From JABDGV01 sp964577935 (GTDB lineage: Bacteria > Chlamydiota > Chlamydiia > Chlamydiales > FEN-1388), in the NCBI GenBank assembly GCA_964577935.1, contig CAZOAJ010000013.1, positions 1 to 54,408 on the forward strand: a stretch of 54,408 nucleotides of DNA, given 5' to 3'. The translations under genes were made by a program, and so were the position numbers. Below, one piece after another: positions 8,045 through 16,662 of this stretch; position 1 is the stretch's first letter; the number at the start of each line of letters is the position of its first letter. The notes under the pieces were generated by a model. It saw nothing but the letters and a program-made list of their open reading frames with translations. It was not told where the DNA came from and did no database searches.

Positions 8045-9772
8045 ATGAGAAGAAACAGAAAACTTTGCTTTAAGATTACTATAGGCATGTTTTTGATATC
8101 TTCATGCTGCATGGCAAATGATCATAAAATTTCTAGTACTTCTCAACCGGTTGAGCAAATATCTTCATCTCGGTGTTATTATTTGCTAAAAAAAGGACAC
8201 TTAGACGATGTCCTTAAGGCGCTTACTGACCCATCAAACAATACTCCCTATCCCAAAGACCTTATCCAGAAAGTAGCAGAGACGATCATTATAAATGGAC
8301 TCACTTCAAATAATTCTGAAATGCAACTTGCTGCCCTCTATGGAACATCGCTTTCAGGTGATTCAGACCTGATTAAATATGCACGCGACGGTCTAGAGTC
8401 AGGCTCTCTTGAAGTTCAAATGGCTGCAACATCTTTAATTGGATCTGGAAATCATAAGGAAGGTGAATATCTTCTTCGAGGAGCCCTACGATCAGACTAT
8501 TTCGCTGTACGGCTTGAAGCACTTTGGATTATCTCCATATTGAGAAATCAAAATGCTTTTGAACAGCTTGAAGCACTTTATGCAAAAGTCCCAGACGAAA
8601 TCAGGCTTTATTTACTCCCTCTTTTTGCATTAGAGGGATCAACTAGAGCTCAGGACTTTCTTTCTCATGTTCTTCGATCATCAGATGTTGAACTCCAAGC
8701 ACAAGCTCTTATGGCTCTTGCAACAATCCCGTTAAGAGAGAAGTCTCCTCTTAAAAACCCGCCATTTTTAGATCCTTTGACTCTGGAAGCCTTTATGCTC
8801 TATGCACTTTCCCATAGAGATTGCGTACCTCAAGAGACCATCGAACATTATGCAGAACACCATAACCCTTTTGTAAGGCTTTCAGCTCAATTTGTTCTTG
8901 CTCACGGCGAAAAAGCAGCCTATGCTCTTCTTGAAGCGCAGGCAAAAGAGATGAATCCCTTCGCTATCTCTCTTTTAGGGAAGCTTCCTCTGTCGGATGC
9001 AAGCCCTCTCTTCTCACTGGCTACGCCAAAGGAATTTGACATTCCTCACTTACAGGCAGGCCTTGCATTATTAGCCCATAAACGACCAGAATGCACTCCG
9101 CTTGTACTTGAAATCATTCGCTCAGCCTCGGAAGAAGCGATATATCGACCTAGATACTCTCCAGGAAGAACTATGATTATCTGGGAAAAAATTCCAACTC
9201 GTTCACTTCTTGGATCTGAAAAACTCTTCGCTATTGAACAATCACTTCGATTCAGAGAAGAAGTACTTATTCAATCAATAAATCTCCCTGAAAAACAATT
9301 TCTACAAATTGCCGATCATGTAATGGTCCATGCACAAGATCTTATCCCCTTGCTCTGCAAGCTTTTAGAAAATAAGCAAAGTGAAAAGGTGCGAGAATGG
9401 CTAAAACAACAATTTCAAGATACGTCTTCTCTTTTAGGGAAAATGTATGTAGCAAAATCTTTGACAGCACTAGGTGAGGTTAATTCAGAGAAGGAATCTC
9501 CTTGGAAAAAAACACTTGTGCAGTTTTTAAAAAATGAACAGGGACTGAATCTTTTTCAACCCAGACCTCTTATTCCTTGGTTTATGCAAGCAGAACCAAA
9601 GCCTCAAGAACTTACTTTTGATGAACGGGCGCGACTCTGTATTGAATCGTTATATGCCCTTATTTCAGCTGAAGAGCCAGAAACACAGACGATAATTCTG
9701 GAGTGGATGAGTAAAAGCAATTCATCCACTCGAACCCTGCTTGCAGGAATTTTAGGCACATCCTGCCTATAG
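8045..9772 (+). CDS. HEAT-repeat lipoprotein
   Basis: 575 residues from the ATG at 8045. A GTG 33 nt earlier is in frame but would place 11 residues before the signal peptide and overlap maf, so the ATG is preferred. The N-terminus is basic, then hydrophobic, and ends in a lipobox-like ISSC (Cys21), suggesting an exported lipoprotein. Residues from about 85 to 300 are arrays of helical repeats with alternating Leu/Ala patterns (for example EVQMAATSLIGSGN, VELQAQALMALATI) typical of HEAT/PBS-lyase-like repeats. These usually form protein-binding superhelices. The partner is unknown. It begins 5 nt after maf and closes this operon. Confidence 0.85.
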   Translation: MRRNRKLCFKITIGMFLISSCCMANDHKISSTSQPVEQISSSRCYYLLKKGHLDDVLKALTDPSNNTPYPKDLIQKVAETIIINGLTSNNSEMQLAALYGTSLSGDSDLIKYARDGLESGSLEVQMAATSLIGSGNHKEGEYLLRGALRSDYFAVRLEALWIISILRNQNAFEQLEALYAKVPDEIRLYLLPLFALEGSTRAQDFLSHVLRSSDVELQAQALMALATIPLREKSPLKNPPFLDPLTLEAFMLYALSHRDCVPQETIEHYAEHHNPFVRLSAQFVLAHGEKAAYALLEAQAKEMNPFAISLLGKLPLSDASPLFSLATPKEFDIPHLQAGLALLAHKRPECTPLVLEIIRSASEEAIYRPRYSPGRTMIIWEKIPTRSLLGSEKLFAIEQSLRFREEVLIQSINLPEKQFLQIADHVMVHAQDLIPLLCKLLENKQSEKVREWLKQQFQDTSSLLGKMYVAKSLTALGEVNSEKESPWKKTLVQFLKNEQGLNLFQPRPLIPWFMQAEPKPQELTFDERARLCIESLYALISAEEPETQTIILEWMSKSNSSTRTLLAGILGTSCL

Positions 9773-9787
9773 AATAAATGTTGCTTA

Positions 9788-9868
9788 TCAAATCACTCCG
9801 AAAAGCTTCAAAAGTATAATAACAAGAACTGGAACCCCAAGTAACCATAGACCAATCATTTTGCTCAT
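9788..9868 (-). CDS. 26-residue hydrophobic peptide
   Basis: An ATG at 9868 is preceded on the minus strand by AAAGGAGA with ideal spacing, one of the best Shine-Dalgarno sequences in the window. The peptide begins MSKMIGLWLLGVPVLVI and ends KLFGVI before a TGA at 9788. It is essentially one membrane-spanning helix with basic residues at Lys3 and Lys21. I cannot assign a family, though short LWLLGVP-type hydrophobic peptides are, from memory, found in other bacteria. It stands alone between two convergent larger genes and has its own AT-rich upstream region. The strong ribosome binding site is the main evidence that it is translated. Confidence 0.6.
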   Translation of the reverse strand: MSKMIGLWLLGVPVLVIILLKLFGVI

Positions 9869-9919
9869 ACAAATCTCCTTTGAATTTTTTCTTTATTCAA
9901 TTTTTTGACATTACTAAAT

Positions 9920-9943
9920 AAAGAATTTTTTAAAAAATTCTTT
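9920..9943. promoter_or_regulatory. 24-nt perfect AT-rich palindrome
   Basis: AAAGAATTTTTT is followed by its exact reverse complement. It lies about 50 bases upstream of the start of the 26-residue peptide on the minus strand, a position suitable for an operator or upstream element. There is no loop, so an RNA hairpin would need to open the central A/T run. Its function is unproven. Confidence 0.3.
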
Positions 9944-10132
9944 CGCAAAACTTTTGGTAATCCAATAAGCCTTAAGCCATAAGCAATGAGTGAGTAAAAA
10001 TTCAATTCACAAGTGTCGTGGAGGATAACTCATCTTTTTTAAGAAGGATTGATCAGGCAAGAGAAGTATACAACTAAGGCATTTTAATTCAGAATCAAGA
10101 GCTTGAAGATCAAGAATCTAAAAACCTTCCAA

Positions 10133-10155
10133 TTGCCCCATTTCAAATGGGGCAA
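10133..10155. terminator. GC-rich hairpin downstream of F-box gene
   Basis: TTGCCCCATTT and AAATGGGGCAA flank a single C, giving a stable stem 16 nt beyond the stop of the minus-strand gene ending at 10171. No U-run follows the stem in that direction, so it may be a transcript-end stabiliser or an atypical terminator. Confidence 0.45.
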
Positions 10156-10170
10156 AAAAGTAATAAGCTT

Positions 10171-11481
10171 TTAATCTTTTTTATTCATGAGCTGTAAAAG
10201 CTGTGGCTTGAGACGTTCTGGTATTGAGTAGATTTGACCTGCTGGCATCGATTTTGATAATTCGTCACCTTGTGGCCCTCCCCTTCTAACAATAACGGTA
10301 TAAACAAATTCCTTTTCAGGAACTCCAAACATATTCCAGCTCAAAACTGGTATATTCGACAAAATTTTTGCAAAGCGATAGCTCCGATCAGATCTTTGAA
10401 CAACTACAGACTCGCCACCTGAGAACCTGTTACTATATAATGGCAGTGGAAGCTCGTTAAAAATATCTTCAGGACAAATTTCGTTACATAAGCTATCGAA
10501 TGTTCTACCATCAACCTTTTCAGCCATTTGCTCGCGAGAAGAAGATATCGAAGAGGTTATAAGATCAACTTCTTTATTCGTTACATCCTCAAATATGACC
10601 CCTGATGACGTACTACGAAATCTTTCTTTAAGGTCGACATCCTGCCTCTTCTGGGCTGCGAGAGTATTCAAAATACGCAGAAAATAGAACATTGTTCGAT
10701 GGGTTTTCGTGATACTCAGAAAGTCAGGAATTCTTTGCTGCATTTCCTTTGCAGGGACTTCTTCATTAAAAACACTTGAGACAAATACTCCTCTGTCTTT
10801 TTGATCAGGCTCAACTATGCCAAATTGATAATGGTTTTTCATTCCATCATTTCGACATATCATCCTTAGTTGCCTATGGACTTTTTGTATTTCAGGACTA
10901 TCGTGCCGCACAAGCTTAAAGCAATTATTTGCATCAACATCTCTCATCTCGTCATGAAATGATATCTCTCCATTCTGCAACGTGAATATATATTCTGATT
11001 TACGAGGCTCATATTTCATAAAGAATTGCGAAAGATTACTGTGGGTTACATTCAGAAGCTGAAATGCTTTTTTTTGATCCAGGGTAATAGATGGAGCTAC
11101 GTCCTGGTTTAGCAACATGCTTCTAAGAGAAAGCTCAGGTTTTTTTAAGTATTTATTTAGATCATATATTCGAGCATTCCACAGCTGATGAGACTCAATG
11201 AGTGATTTCCACTTCTTGGATACTACTCTTTTCTTTTCGTTGGATGGAATGTCGCCAAATGAAAGGATATGAACCATCAAATCATCTCGACCAAATAAGG
11301 CCCGAAATAAGCTCACCTCTTTTGATTCGCGCACTGCAGGTTGTAATGCAGGTTGCACTGCACGCGATCCGGAATTTTGAACTCCTTCATCATCACTTTC
11401 AAATCCACACTCTTGAAAAGAACTACCACAAGGTAACAGTCTATTAAAAGCATTCGATACTGCATTAAAAAATGCAAACAT
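10171..11481 (-). CDS. F-box-like domain protein, probable effector
   Basis: 436 residues. Residues 66-101 (DDLMVHILSFGDIP...KRVVSKKWKSLIESHQLW) follow the F-box pattern: LxxxILSF, a V-S-x-x-W core and a terminal LW. In eukaryotes F-box proteins recruit substrates to SCF ubiquitin ligases through Skp1; bacterial F-box proteins of amoeba-associated organisms are typically secreted and hijack that machinery. The N-terminal 60 residues are low complexity and could serve as a secretion signal. The C-terminal 300 residues are mixed alpha/beta and unrecognised; they may form the substrate-binding or effector part. No signal peptide or membrane span. GAGGT precedes the ATG at 11481. Confidence 0.75.
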   Translation of the reverse strand: MFAFFNAVSNAFNRLLPCGSSFQECGFESDDEGVQNSGSRAVQPALQPAVRESKEVSLFRALFGRDDLMVHILSFGDIPSNEKKRVVSKKWKSLIESHQLWNARIYDLNKYLKKPELSLRSMLLNQDVAPSITLDQKKAFQLLNVTHSNLSQFFMKYEPRKSEYIFTLQNGEISFHDEMRDVDANNCFKLVRHDSPEIQKVHRQLRMICRNDGMKNHYQFGIVEPDQKDRGVFVSSVFNEEVPAKEMQQRIPDFLSITKTHRTMFYFLRILNTLAAQKRQDVDLKERFRSTSSGVIFEDVTNKEVDLITSSISSSREQMAEKVDGRTFDSLCNEICPEDIFNELPLPLYSNRFSGGESVVVQRSDRSYRFAKILSNIPVLSWNMFGVPEKEFVYTVIVRRGGPQGDELSKSMPAGQIYSIPERLKPQLLQLMNKKD

Positions 11482-11629
11482 AATTACCTCAAATTATTTT
11501 TAATAAGTAAAATACTAACTATTATACTTTTAGTTAAAATAAAAAAATACAACAACTTTTAGTAAGGAAAGGAAAATTTCGATATTTTACCATGTTCGTT
11601 GACTTCGATCTGTAACTTCAGGTATTTCT

Positions 11630-11638
11630 TGCTATATA
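11630..11638 (+). promoter_or_regulatory. Possible extended -10 element for zwf
   Basis: TGCTATATA in the divergent gap fits an extended -10 (TGnTATA-A). It lies about 70 bases before the zwf start. No convincing -35 box was found, as expected for extended -10 promoters. Weak call. Confidence 0.3.
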
Positions 11639-11709
11639 CTATCAGTATGACGATCCTAACTTGCCACATTTCACATGAGGCATAATTCATATGAGGTTTG
11701 ACAGCTATC

Positions 11710-13257
11710 ATGGATCTCAATCAGATACTTCTTAATCCACTTGAAGAAGTCACAAGTTTAAAAAGTCCCGATCCCTGCGTACTTGTTATCTTTGGCGCAA
11801 CAGGTGATTTGACAGCTCGAAAGCTTGTCCCTGCCCTATACAATCTCTCACGTGACGGACTCCTCCCTTCCCATTTCGTCTGTGTCGGATTTGCAAGAAG
11901 ACCAAAAACACATGAGCAGTTCAGACAGGAAATGTTTGAAGCTATTACCAAGCACTCCCGCATTAAGCCGATAGATCCTGCTATTTGGGCAGCGTTTTCA
12001 GAACAGATATTCTATCATACTTCGGAGTTTGATAATGACGAAGGGTATAATCGTTTCAAAGAGTTCCTTAAGGATATCGATGCTCGATTTGGAACACGAG
12101 GAAATAGGGTTTACTACCTCTCAACTCCTCCAAGCTATTTCCCACAAATCGTAGATAAACTCGCAAAACACGACTTGATTTACAATCCCGATAGAGTTTC
12201 AGACCGATTTAGTAGAGTAATTATAGAAAAGCCGTTTGGTCATGACCTTCAGTCGGCAATAGAGCTTCAAAAAGAGCTCGAAAAAAGTCTTCACGAAAAT
12301 CAGATCTATCGAATTGATCACTACTTAGGAAAAGAAACAGTTCAGAACCTCATGGTACTGCGCTTTGCAAATGCCGTGTTTGAATCGATGTGGAATAATA
12401 AATTCATCGATCATGTGCAGATTACGGTAAGTGAAGATATTGGCGTTGGTACTCGGGGTAAATTCTGGGAAGAAGCAGGAATGCTCAGAGACATCGTACA
12501 GAACCATATGATGCAACTTCTGTCCCTCGTCGCGATGGAACCTCCAGTAAATTTAAACCCTGATTCAATTCATGATGAAAAAGTAAAAATTCTACAGTCC
12601 ATCCGTCCAATTCACCCTGACAACTTTGATACCGAAGTTATTCGGGGTCAATATGGACCAGGTTTTATCAACGGCGAACCTGTTAAAGGCTATCGTCAAG
12701 AGGACAATGTCAACCCCCAATCAAACATTGAAACATATGTAGCCATGCGTCTCTTTATCGATACCTGGCGCTGGGCTGGCGTTCCCTTCTATTTACGCGC
12801 TGGAAAACGACTACCTAAGAGAGCAACAGAAATCGCAGTCACATTCAAAGAAGCTCCGGGAGTACTCTTCAATCGTTCACTCAGACCTGAAAATGCTAAT
12901 GTTTTAGTTATACGCATTCAGCCTGATGAAGGAATCTCGCTTAAAATCAACTCGAAAGTTCCAGGAGGCAGCTGTCTTGTTCAACCTGTGAAAATGGATT
13001 TCCGTTATGGATCCTATTTTGGCTCAACTCCTCCTGAAGCATATGAACGCCTTCTGTGCGACTGCGTTCTAGGCGATTCCACCCTCTTTGCACGTCAAGA
13101 CGAAGTTATAGCTTCATGGAAGTTTTTAACACCGATTCTTGAACGGTGGAAGCATGCACTTCCTAGAGAATTCCCTAATTACCCTTCAGGCACTTGGGGG
13201 CCTATTGAAGCAGATAAATTACTCCATAAAGATGGTCGAAAGTGGCGCTTTCTATAA
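11710..13257 (+). CDS. zwf: Glucose-6-phosphate 1-dehydrogenase
   Basis: 515 residues from ATG 11710. A TTG at 11698 is in frame, but GAGG at 11694 is adjacent to it and is better placed for the ATG. The enzyme oxidises glucose-6-phosphate to 6-phosphogluconolactone with NADP+. Seen are the nucleotide-binding GATGDLTARKL, IIEKPFGHD, and the catalytic signature RIDHYLGKETVQN (from about residue 201), followed by PFYLRAGKRL. It is followed by an OpcA-like gene (42-nt gap) and pgl on the same strand, together forming the oxidative branch entry of the pentose phosphate pathway. Confidence 0.96.
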   Translation: MDLNQILLNPLEEVTSLKSPDPCVLVIFGATGDLTARKLVPALYNLSRDGLLPSHFVCVGFARRPKTHEQFRQEMFEAITKHSRIKPIDPAIWAAFSEQIFYHTSEFDNDEGYNRFKEFLKDIDARFGTRGNRVYYLSTPPSYFPQIVDKLAKHDLIYNPDRVSDRFSRVIIEKPFGHDLQSAIELQKELEKSLHENQIYRIDHYLGKETVQNLMVLRFANAVFESMWNNKFIDHVQITVSEDIGVGTRGKFWEEAGMLRDIVQNHMMQLLSLVAMEPPVNLNPDSIHDEKVKILQSIRPIHPDNFDTEVIRGQYGPGFINGEPVKGYRQEDNVNPQSNIETYVAMRLFIDTWRWAGVPFYLRAGKRLPKRATEIAVTFKEAPGVLFNRSLRPENANVLVIRIQPDEGISLKINSKVPGGSCLVQPVKMDFRYGSYFGSTPPEAYERLLCDCVLGDSTLFARQDEVIASWKFLTPILERWKHALPREFPNYPSGTWGPIEADKLLHKDGRKWRFL

Positions 13258-13299
13258 TAGCAGCTATTCTACTAAAATCAGAGGGAAGGTAAAGACACT

Positions 13300-14403
13300 A
13301 TGATTTCTAATGGTTTTGAATCTGATTTCCGAGATATTCAACAGCGCCAACTAGATACAGAGTCTCCTCTTAAAGCCTGTTTGTTTAATCTTATTGTCAT
13401 CAGCTATGATCTTGAACGAGGGCTCTATTGCCAAGAACTTGTCAGGATAATCACCGAGCGATTTCCGTGTAGAATCATCTCAGTACGAGCAGAACAAGAT
13501 ACGCAATATGACTTTATTCGAAAAACTTGGAGCACTCTTGTCGTGGGCACTGAAGGAAGCAGAATCACCTGTGATGCCCTCTCTATTGAAGCGTCGACAA
13601 ATCAGCTTAAGCAAGTTCCTTTTCTCATATTGCCAAACATCGTCCCTGATTTACCTGTATATATCATCTTAGCTCATGACCCAACCCAAGACCAGCTTCT
13701 GCTGAATCAGATTGAAAGCTATGCAAATAGACTTATATTTGGGACTCCTTCGGTCGATAGCATGCAGCGATTTGCGACCTCCGTTCGGCAAATGATCAAA
13801 GCAAAACCTATCCAGTTTATCGATATAGCTTGGGCAAGATCAAAGGGGTGGAGAGAAGTGCTTTCTAGAGTTTTGGCTGAACCTGAAAAGCTCGAGGCTT
13901 GCAAAGGCGCAACAAATATTCACATTGTGTACTCAGCTCAACCAGGAATCGCAAGCACTCGATATGAACTTCAAGCTCTTTATCTTCAGGCTTGGCTTGC
14001 TTCACGTTTGGGATGGACCCTTCTATCCGTTGAAAATTCGAGAGCAACTCCGCGCATAACCTATCAAACGCCTCAGGGATCTTCTCTTGTCATTACCTTT
14101 GGTATTCAAAATAGTGACATCCTCAGTCAAGGAGCGATTTGGTCAATTGAGATTAATGGGTCAAGCGAGCACCATTTTTTAATTTCACATGAAAGAGATT
14201 CAAGACATGTCAATGTGCACGCATCAGGCCCTGATCGATGTGATATGCCATACTCAATTTTTATAAGTAATTATCAAAGAGGTGCTGCTTTGATCAATGA
14301 GCTCTTTTACCAGCCGCCATCTGATCATTACCTCGCTATGCTGAATGTTTTCGATAGCGAAATATGGAATAGGCATGCACTGCAAAGCGATTCAGGTAAA
14401 TAA
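13300..14403 (+). CDS. OpcA-like glucose-6-phosphate dehydrogenase assembly protein
   Basis: 367 residues. The central segment (GSRITCDALSIEAS...QVPFLILPNIVPDLPVYI) matches the OpcA pattern of a small beta region followed by a PLxVPDLPV-like motif. In cyanobacteria OpcA is an allosteric partner of glucose-6-phosphate dehydrogenase. The position directly between zwf and pgl supports the same role here, although the sequence is divergent and a regulatory effect is not shown. GAGGGAAGG precedes the ATG at 13300. No signal peptide or membrane segments. Confidence 0.75.
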   Translation: MISNGFESDFRDIQQRQLDTESPLKACLFNLIVISYDLERGLYCQELVRIITERFPCRIISVRAEQDTQYDFIRKTWSTLVVGTEGSRITCDALSIEASTNQLKQVPFLILPNIVPDLPVYIILAHDPTQDQLLLNQIESYANRLIFGTPSVDSMQRFATSVRQMIKAKPIQFIDIAWARSKGWREVLSRVLAEPEKLEACKGATNIHIVYSAQPGIASTRYELQALYLQAWLASRLGWTLLSVENSRATPRITYQTPQGSSLVITFGIQNSDILSQGAIWSIEINGSSEHHFLISHERDSRHVNVHASGPDRCDMPYSIFISNYQRGAALINELFYQPPSDHYLAMLNVFDSEIWNRHALQSDSGK

Positions 14404-14509
14404 CCTTGAAAAGCTGTATGAAAAATTGAGGATAGAAAGCTAATGATTGCTTGCCATATTAGCTAATAATCGAATACAAACTCATCCCATTAAGTGATAT
14501 ATCATTTCT

Positions 14510-15262
14510 ATGAAACGTGTTCGTGTTGATGAAAGAAGACAAGCCTTGGTCGCGCTTGATGAAGATACAGCGGCAACAGTATGCGCACAGATTTTTGTCG
14601 AAGAAGCCCAGCGTGCCATAGCGACAAAAGCCTCATTCTCAGTTGCATTAGCCGGCGGATCTACCCCCCAGATTGTATATAAAAAACTCCAAGAACCGGC
14701 ATTTGCCCTTTCAGTCAACTGGCAGTTTGTTAATCTTTTTTGGGGAGATGAACGAACAGTCGATCCAGAAAACTCTGAGAGCAACTATAAAATGGCCTCA
14801 GAATATTTTTCAGTGCCTCCACTTAATCTTGCCAAACGCCATAGGATGACCGGAGAAGCATCCGATCTTGATGCAGCGGCAAGAGATTACGAGAACCAAA
14901 TTCGAAGAACTTGCCCCCAAGGGAAATTCGACTTAATTCTTTTAGGGATCGGCGAAGATGGCCACACTGCATCATTATTTCCTGAAACACAAGCGCTTCA
15001 CGAAGCAAACAGATACGTCGTGTCAAATCATATCCCCCAAAAGAATTGCAACCGATTAACTATTACATTTCCCTGCATAGATGCAGCAGGCAAAGTAGTT
15101 ATCTTTGCAATCGGAAGAACCAAAGCAAAAATCACGAAGAAGATTCTCAGGGGCGAATATACACCTGATCTCATTCCTGCTCAAAGGCTCGGCACCGTTG
15201 AAAAGCCCGCTCTCTTTATCTTAGATAAAAGAGCGGCCTATGGCTCAGGGTTAAGTAGTTAA
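14510..15262 (+). CDS. pgl: 6-phosphogluconolactonase
   Basis: 250 residues (DevB/Pgl type). It hydrolyses 6-phosphogluconolactone, the product of zwf, to 6-phosphogluconate. Motifs: FSVALAGGSTPQIVYKKL, FWGDERTVDPENSESNYKM, and KFDLILLGIGEDGHTASLFPET. The gap of 106 nt to the OpcA-like gene is larger than elsewhere in this cluster, so it may have its own promoter. No clear ribosome binding site was seen before ATG 14510. The cytosolic enzyme length is normal for the family. Confidence 0.95.
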   Translation: MKRVRVDERRQALVALDEDTAATVCAQIFVEEAQRAIATKASFSVALAGGSTPQIVYKKLQEPAFALSVNWQFVNLFWGDERTVDPENSESNYKMASEYFSVPPLNLAKRHRMTGEASDLDAAARDYENQIRRTCPQGKFDLILLGIGEDGHTASLFPETQALHEANRYVVSNHIPQKNCNRLTITFPCIDAAGKVVIFAIGRTKAKITKKILRGEYTPDLIPAQRLGTVEKPALFILDKRAAYGSGLSS

Positions 15263-15320
15263 GGTCTAAATGGTTAACGACAGCTATTAAAGACATCAAA
15301 ACATTAAAGATACATAAGCT

Positions 15321-16337
15321 ATGTACGTGCTTGGCATTGAAACAACCTGTGATGAAACCTCTGCATCTGTTGTACAAGATGGTCATAGGATCTGCTCGCT
15401 TGTCACCTTTTCTCAAGACACCATTCATGCTGAATTTGGCGGGGTAGTCCCGGAAATAGCTTCTCGTCATCATATAGAAACCATCGATTGGGTAGTACAA
15501 AAAGCACTCACTGATGCAGGACTTACTATCGACGACATTGATCGGATTGCCGTTGCAAATGGACCAGGGCTTGTTGGCTCGCTTCTTGTTGGAATTCACT
15601 TTGCACAGGGTCTCGGGCTTGCAAAAAGCATTCCTGTCGTTGAGGTCAATCATATTGAAGCTCACTTGTATGCCTCCATGATGAATCAAGAACTCTCTTT
15701 TCCCGCCTTAGGCCTTGTTCTTTCTGGCGGCCATACAAGCATTATCCTCATTCATGGGATTGGGAAATATGAGCTCATAGGACAAACCATCGATGATGCA
15801 ATTGGGGAAGCATTTGACAAGGTTGCTAAGATGCTTAATCTCCCCTATCCTGGGGGACCAAACGTAGAAAAAATGGCCTTAAAGGGGAATCTACAAGCAT
15901 TCCATTTCAGCCCTGCGAAAGTTAAAACAAACCCGTATGCATTTTCGTTTAGTGGGCTTAAAACAGCCGTGCTCTATACAATTAAAGAGCAAGCGCTGAA
16001 TACAGCAAGCTTTGAACAGGCATCCTTTGATATTGCCGCAAGCTTTCAACGAGCGGCCGTTGAAACCATCTTTGAAAAAATTGAGCTTGCATTAAAGAAT
16101 TTTCAGGTAAGAACCGTCTATTTTGGTGGCGGAGTAACGCGAAATAAAGCATTACGTTCTCGATGTGCCGCATTAAGAGTCCCTTGTATTTGGCCGCCCG
16201 ACGAGCTTTGTTTAGACAATGCTGCCATGATCGCAGGACTCGGCGCTTATATGCCCCTCGAAACATCGATGGGCTCCATTTTTACGCTTACACCTAAGAC
16301 TCGTATTCCATTTACGACTATGCGTAAAGAGATCTAG
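15321..16337 (+). CDS. tsaD: tRNA N6-threonylcarbamoyladenosine transferase subunit
   Basis: 338 residues, typical length. With TsaB and TsaE it transfers the threonylcarbamoyl group to A37 of ANN-decoding tRNAs. Kae1/Gcp motifs: GIETTCDETSASVV at the N-terminus, GGVVPEIASRHH, and NHIEAHLYAS with the metal-binding His111 and His115, then GEAFDKVAKMLNLPYPGG and FGGGVTRNKALR. It follows pgl after 58 nt on the same strand. The minus strand opposite its start is open for 157 codons but resembles no protein. Confidence 0.96.
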   Translation: MYVLGIETTCDETSASVVQDGHRICSLVTFSQDTIHAEFGGVVPEIASRHHIETIDWVVQKALTDAGLTIDDIDRIAVANGPGLVGSLLVGIHFAQGLGLAKSIPVVEVNHIEAHLYASMMNQELSFPALGLVLSGGHTSIILIHGIGKYELIGQTIDDAIGEAFDKVAKMLNLPYPGGPNVEKMALKGNLQAFHFSPAKVKTNPYAFSFSGLKTAVLYTIKEQALNTASFEQASFDIAASFQRAAVETIFEKIELALKNFQVRTVYFGGGVTRNKALRSRCAALRVPCIWPPDELCLDNAAMIAGLGAYMPLETSMGSIFTLTPKTRIPFTTMRKEI

Positions 16338-16393
16338 TCAAATATCTCCCATATTTGTTATGGTGATTGCACAAAATTCAATGGTGTTTTCCT

Positions 16394-16549
16394 ATGGCAA
16401 GCAAAAGAGAAAAAATTAAACTGAAAAGCTCAAAGAGCTCATTTTTCTACTACACAACTAAAAACAAGACATCAACTCCAGAGCGCATCACGCTTAAAAA
16501 GTTTGATCCTATTGTTCGCGAAGTTGTTGACTTCAAAGAGACAAAATAA
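16394..16549 (+). CDS. rpmG: 50S ribosomal protein L33
   Basis: 51 residues from ATG 16394. Upstream in-frame starts would add nine atypical residues. The sequence MASKREKIKLKSS, then FFYYTTKNK, TPERITLKKFDP and a final FKETK is the L33 pattern. The zinc-binding cysteine pairs are absent, so this is the C-minus form. It is followed closely by a strong hairpin terminator, so it is likely the last gene of its transcript. Confidence 0.93.
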   Translation: MASKREKIKLKSSKSSFFYYTTKNKTSTPERITLKKFDPIVREVVDFKETK

Positions 16550-16565
16550 GCTCCACGCTGATGAT

Positions 16566-16615
16566 CAGATATCTTTGACAAAAAGATATCTGTCATTCCC
16601 TTCCTCTTTTTTTTT
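16566..16615 (+). terminator. Terminator-like hairpin after rpmG
   Basis: CAGATATCTTT, loop GACAA and its exact complement form an 11-bp stem at 16566-16592. A long T-run follows at about 16606-16615 after a short pyrimidine-rich spacer. The stem is AT-rich and the T-run somewhat distant, so efficiency is uncertain. Confidence 0.6.
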
Positions 16616-16662
16616 GAAAACAGCCTCTTGAATCAAATCTTCAAAACTGCGAGAGTTTCGCT

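Larger units (their letters stand above)
9869..10170. other. Non-coding gap, AT-rich, with palindrome and hairpin
   Basis: About 300 bases without a supportable gene. The left part is the likely promoter region of the 26-residue peptide and contains a 24-nt perfect palindrome. The right end contains a GC-rich hairpin after the F-box gene. The middle (about 9960-10130) shows nothing I can interpret. Confidence 0.6.

Noticed and set aside
9660..9872. 70-codon minus-strand frame overlapping the HEAT gene end
   Set aside because: It lies in a different frame from the small peptide, has no matching ribosome binding site and enters the HEAT-repeat gene; the 26-codon frame is the better candidate.
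15216..15689. Open frame of 157 codons on the minus strand opposite pgl and tsaD
   Set aside because: It lies wholly opposite two confidently identified genes, resembles no family and has no supporting ribosome binding site; it is a by-product of their codon use.
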